Source: Propionibacteriaceae bacterium (GTDB taxonomy: Bacteria; Actinomycetota; Actinomycetes; Propionibacteriales; Propionibacteriaceae). Taken from it: 10,364 nt of DNA. The stretch spans positions 1 through 10,364 of the forward strand of contig JAGQUI010000064.1 in assembly GCA_020438595.1 (NCBI GenBank). The letters are read 5' to 3'. Below, piece after piece: positions 7,868 through 10,364 of this stretch (position 1 is the stretch's first letter; each line of letters opens with the position of its first letter). The notes under the pieces were generated by a model. The model did no database searches, was not told the DNA's origin, and was given only the letters and a program-made list of their open reading frames with translations. The position numbers and the translations under genes were made by a program.

Positions 7868-8368
7868 TCAGGGCTGGTCGGGGTCCATCGCCTGGTCGAG
7901 CCTGAGCAGCCGCGGTGGCGCCTGGTCGCCCGACCGGCGCCGGCTGACCAGGACGTCGCAGCGGGCGTGCTCGACCAGCTGGCCGGTGACCGAACCGAGC
8001 AGCAGGCCCGAGAACCCGCCCAGGCCACGCGTGCCCACCACGATCAGCCGGGCGGTCTCCGAGGCCCGGAGCAGTTCGCGTCCGGCCGCGCCGTGGGGCA
8101 CCTGGTAGCTCACCGCCACGTCGGGGTAGTCGGCGACGGCAGCGGCGGTCGCCGCCTTCAGCTCGTCGAGCACGGCCTCGGCGAAGTCGTCGACCGGGGG
8201 GACGAAGCCCGGCTCCCAGGTCTTCGGACGGGGCGCGTTGCTGATCGTCCAGGCGCGGACGATCTGCGCCGGGGCACCGAGCTTCGACGCGAGCAGGAGC
8301 CCCTTGCGGACGGCCTCCGCGGAGAAGTCGGACCCGTCGTAGCCGATCACGATCGGTGCGGTATCCAT
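7868..8368 (-). CDS. Universal stress protein (UspA family)
   Basis: 166 residues. Begins MDTAPIVIGYDGSDFSAEA, the standard Usp strand 1 with the nucleotide-binding Asp (D11). The ATP-binding motif GxxGx9GS is present as G112-TR-G115, nine residues, then G125-S126 (VVGTRGLGGFSGLLLGS). It is therefore probably the ATP-binding type, as are many actinobacterial Usps. The last 20 or so residues, after LVSRRR, are a polar tail outside the fold. The ATG at 8366-8368 is chosen because the Usp fold starts there and AAGG/AGG lies just upstream on the minus strand. The frame stays open further upstream but would run through the divergent gene. The IS insertion stops short of this gene and leaves its C-terminus intact. 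Cytoplasmic, usually induced by stress or growth arrest. Its target is unknown. Confidence 0.9.
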   Translation of the reverse strand: MDTAPIVIGYDGSDFSAEAVRKGLLLASKLGAPAQIVRAWTISNAPRPKTWEPGFVPPVDDFAEAVLDELKAATAAAVADYPDVAVSYQVPHGAAGRELLRASETARLIVVGTRGLGGFSGLLLGSVTGQLVEHARCDVLVSRRRSGDQAPPRLLRLDQAMDPDQP

Positions 8369-8429
8369 ACCTGACCTTAACCAACGGTCGGCAGCGGCGG
8401 AGGACAATGGTGGCAAGGAGGAGCCACCC
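8369..8429. promoter_or_regulatory. Divergent intergenic region
   Basis: These 61 bp separate the start codons of the stress protein (-) and the COG2403 protein (+) and must hold both promoters unless leaders are very short. No clear -10/-35 pair is visible. AAGGAGGAG at 8415-8423 is the ribosome site that fixes the ATG at 8430. Confidence 0.5.
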
Positions 8430-9737
8430 ATGAAGATCCTGATCGTCGGTACGGCCGGACGCGATTTCCACGTCTTCCACACCCTGTTCCGCGACGATCC
8501 CGACCACCGGGTGGTCGCCTTCACCTCCGCCGACCTGGCGTCCGGCCGGTCCGGGCGCTACCCGGCCTGCCTCGCCGGCTCGAACTACCCGGACGGGGTG
8601 CCGATCCTGCCCGAGGACGACCTCGAGCGGATCGTCGCCGAACACGGCATCACCCACGTCGTGTTCGCCTACTCCGAGATCGGCTGCGCGGGCGTGTCCA
8701 GCCTCGCCGCGCGGGTGCTCGCGGCCGGGGCGGACTTCACGCTGGTGAACCCGCGCCGGTCGATGCTGGCCTCCGCCCGTCCCGTGATCGCGGTCACGTC
8801 CGCGTCCCCGGGGGCGGGCAAGTCGCCCACGGTGCGCTACCTGGCCGAGCTGCTCTCCGGCTGGAACCTGCGGGTGGCCGTGATCCGGCACCCGCTGCGC
8901 GACCAGGACTTCGCCGAGGACCGCGCGCACGCGTTCACCGCCGCCGACGGGGCCACCACCCGGGACGCCTGCGCCGAGCCGCAGCGCGAGCCCGATGACG
9001 CGGTGCCGAACGTCACGGTGTTCTCCGGCCTCGACTTCGGGGCCATCCTGCGCGCCGCCGAGGCCGAGGCGGACGTCGTGGTCTGGGACGGCGCCGGCAG
9101 CGACCTGCCGTTCCTCCGGCCGAGCCTGCACATCCTGCTCACCGACCCGCTGCGGGCGGACGAGGAGGCCGACCAGTTCCCCGGCGAGGTCGGCCTGCGG
9201 ATGGCCGACGTCGTGGTGGTCAGCAAGTGCGACTCGGCGTCCGGCGACCAGGTGGCCACGATCGAGCGCGCCGTCGCCCAGGTGAATCCGGACGCCGTGC
9301 TGCTCACCGCCGACTCCCCCGTCCTCGTCGAGAACGGCGCCGCGGTCACCGGCCTCACGGTCGTGGTGGTCGAGGAGGAGCTCACCCTCAGCCTGGGCGC
9401 GCTCAAACCCGGCGCGGGCTCCGAGGCCGCGCACATGGTCGGCGCCTCGGGCATCATCAGCCCGCTGCCGCAGGCCTCCGGACGCCTGGCCGAGCTCTAC
9501 GCCCGGCACCCGGAGGCCCAGTCGGTGCTCCCGGTCACCGGCTACGACGCCCGGGACCTGGCCGAGGTGAAGGCCACCCTCGAGGCGACCCCGAGCGAGG
9601 CCGTGATCGACGCCACCCGGGTCGACCTCGCCGCCCTGCTCGGACTGGCCCGCCCGGTGGCGAAGGCCGGCTACACGATCCGTCCGCACGACCCGGAACG
9701 CCTCGCGGAACTGGTCAGGGCCGCGATCGGCCTATGA
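8430..9737 (+). CDS. Cyclic 2,3-diphosphoglycerate synthetase-like P-loop protein (predicted GTPase, COG2403)
   Basis: 435 residues, similar along its length (recognised from memory, not by a search) to archaeal and bacterial proteins annotated as predicted GTPase or cyclic 2,3-diphosphoglycerate synthetase. Residues 1-118 form an N-terminal Rossmann-like domain (GTAGRDFH at 7-14, LAGSNYPDGVPILPEDDL, FAYSE). The P-loop is ASPGAGKS (125-132). Further landmarks are IRHPLRDQD (152-160), VVWDGAGSDLPF (217-228), LTDPLR (237-242), PGEVGLRMADVVVVSKCD (251-268) and LKPGAGSEAA (325-334). SKCD stands where NKxD would give guanine specificity, so the nucleotide is uncertain. Soluble. rocD starts 26 bases downstream, so co-transcription is likely. 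Synthesis of cyclic diphosphoglycerate should not be assumed here: that compound is known as a thermoprotectant of methanogens. Confidence 0.8.
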   Translation: MKILIVGTAGRDFHVFHTLFRDDPDHRVVAFTSADLASGRSGRYPACLAGSNYPDGVPILPEDDLERIVAEHGITHVVFAYSEIGCAGVSSLAARVLAAGADFTLVNPRRSMLASARPVIAVTSASPGAGKSPTVRYLAELLSGWNLRVAVIRHPLRDQDFAEDRAHAFTAADGATTRDACAEPQREPDDAVPNVTVFSGLDFGAILRAAEAEADVVVWDGAGSDLPFLRPSLHILLTDPLRADEEADQFPGEVGLRMADVVVVSKCDSASGDQVATIERAVAQVNPDAVLLTADSPVLVENGAAVTGLTVVVVEEELTLSLGALKPGAGSEAAHMVGASGIISPLPQASGRLAELYARHPEAQSVLPVTGYDARDLAEVKATLEATPSEAVIDATRVDLAALLGLARPVAKAGYTIRPHDPERLAELVRAAIGL

Positions 9738-9763
9738 TCACACCTCTGGCACCAGGAGGATCC

Positions 9764-10364
9764 ATGACGGAGGCGCGCAGCGCTGCGCAACAGCAGTCCA
9801 TCGACCAGGTCGAGACCTACACGTCCCACAACTACCACCCGCTGCCCGTGGTGGTGGCCGGCGGCCAGGGCGCCTGGCTGACCGACGTGGACGGCAACCG
9901 CTACCTCGACTTCCTCTCGGCCTACTCCGCGGTGAACTTCGGTCACTCCAATCCCGACCTGGTGCGGGTGGCCACCGAACAGCTCGGCCGGGTGTCGATC
10001 ACGTCCCGCGCCGTGTACTCGGCCACCTACGGCCCGTTCGTCGAGGCGTTGGCGAAGCTGTGCGGCAAGGACATGGTGCTGCCGATGAACACCGGCGTGG
10101 AGGCGGTCGAGTCCTCGCTGAAGCTGGCCCGCAAGTGGGGCTACGAGGTGAAGGGCGTGCCCGAGGACCGGGCCAACATCATCGTGATGGAGGGCAACTT
10201 CCACGGCCGCACGATCAGCGTGATCTCGTTCTCCTCCGATGAGGACGCGACGAACAGCTACGGGCCGTTCACCCCGGGCTTCGTGAAGGTGCCCTACGGC
10301 GACCTGGCCGCGATCGAGCAGGCGGTCGACGCCGACACCGTCGCGATCCTGGTCGAGCCGATCC
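9764..10364 (+). CDS. rocD: Ornithine aminotransferase, N-terminal part (runs off window)
   Basis: The first 200 residues are present; the frame is open at the window edge. This PLP-dependent class-III aminotransferase converts ornithine plus 2-oxoglutarate to glutamate-5-semialdehyde plus glutamate, linking arginine breakdown to proline and glutamate. Evidence: NYHPLPVVVAGGQGAWLTDVDG (written here as NYHPLPVVVAGG, 23-34, then QGAWLTDVDG), LDFLSAYSAVNFGHSNP (48-64), the PLP-phosphate segment NTGVEAVE (109-116), GNFHGRT (144-150) and VEPI (197-200) that begins the VEPIQGE-type motif. The catalytic lysine lies beyond the window. ATG 9764 has AGGAGGA at 9754-9760, with rather short spacing. NTGVEA and the YHPLPVV start favour ornithine over acetylornithine or GABA as substrate. 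Confidence 0.9.
   Translation, partial: MTEARSAAQQQSIDQVETYTSHNYHPLPVVVAGGQGAWLTDVDGNRYLDFLSAYSAVNFGHSNPDLVRVATEQLGRVSITSRAVYSATYGPFVEALAKLCGKDMVLPMNTGVEAVESSLKLARKWGYEVKGVPEDRANIIVMEGNFHGRTISVISFSSDEDATNSYGPFTPGFVKVPYGDLAAIEQAVDADTVAILVEPI

Noticed and set aside
7868..8368. Stress protein gene truncated by the IS insertion
   Set aside because: The stop codon lies outside the inverted-repeat arm, and the Usp fold including the final GxxGx9GS and last strand is complete.
7767..9689. 640-codon open frame on the minus strand antisense to the COG2403 gene
   Set aside because: It shadows the recognised + strand protein, runs out of frame through the stress protein gene and shows no family motif. 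It is a high-GC artefact.

Overview
The window is high-GC DNA with GTG starts, strong AGGAGG-type ribosome binding sites and tightly packed genes. It reads as the chromosome of an actinomycete, probably Pseudonocardiales-like (Amycolatopsis and relatives). The taxon is an inference from composition and gene style, not from a marker gene.

Layout. Positions 1-20 look like the last codons of an upstream gene, followed by a strong hairpin terminator (24-56). A roughly 300-bp non-coding stretch then carries two copies of an operator-like imperfect palindrome 104 bp apart. Positions 364-6382 are a six-gene Tad/Flp pilus assembly operon, all on the + strand: cpaB (SAF-domain membrane protein), cpaE/tadZ (ParA/MinD-like ATPase with a receiver-like N-terminus), cpaF/tadA (secretion ATPase), tadB and tadC (inner-membrane platform proteins) and a small prepilin peptidase. 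Four gene junctions overlap by 1-4 bases or are 4 bases apart, and the fifth is 12 bases. No Flp pilin, TadE/TadF or secretin gene is visible; a secretin is not expected in a monoderm.

An IS110-family element (about 6409-7840) lies between this operon and a convergent universal stress protein gene. Its DEDD/serine recombinase looks intact. About 330 bp of structured non-coding DNA precede the recombinase, which is where IS110 elements encode their bridge RNA. The element is bracketed by a 22-bp inverted repeat (21/22 matches) that abuts the two convergent stop codons. The simplest reading is that the insertion split a bidirectional transcription terminator.

Divergent from the stress protein gene is a 435-residue P-loop protein of the cyclic 2,3-diphosphoglycerate synthetase-like / predicted GTPase family (COG2403). 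It is followed after 26 bases by the start of an ornithine aminotransferase gene (rocD) that runs off the window. Those two genes probably form an operon. The functional link between them is not established.

The observations most worth checking are the split terminator and candidate bridge RNA of the IS110 element, the paired palindromes upstream of the pilus operon, and the pairing of the COG2403 protein with ornithine metabolism. I see no clearly new multi-gene system.
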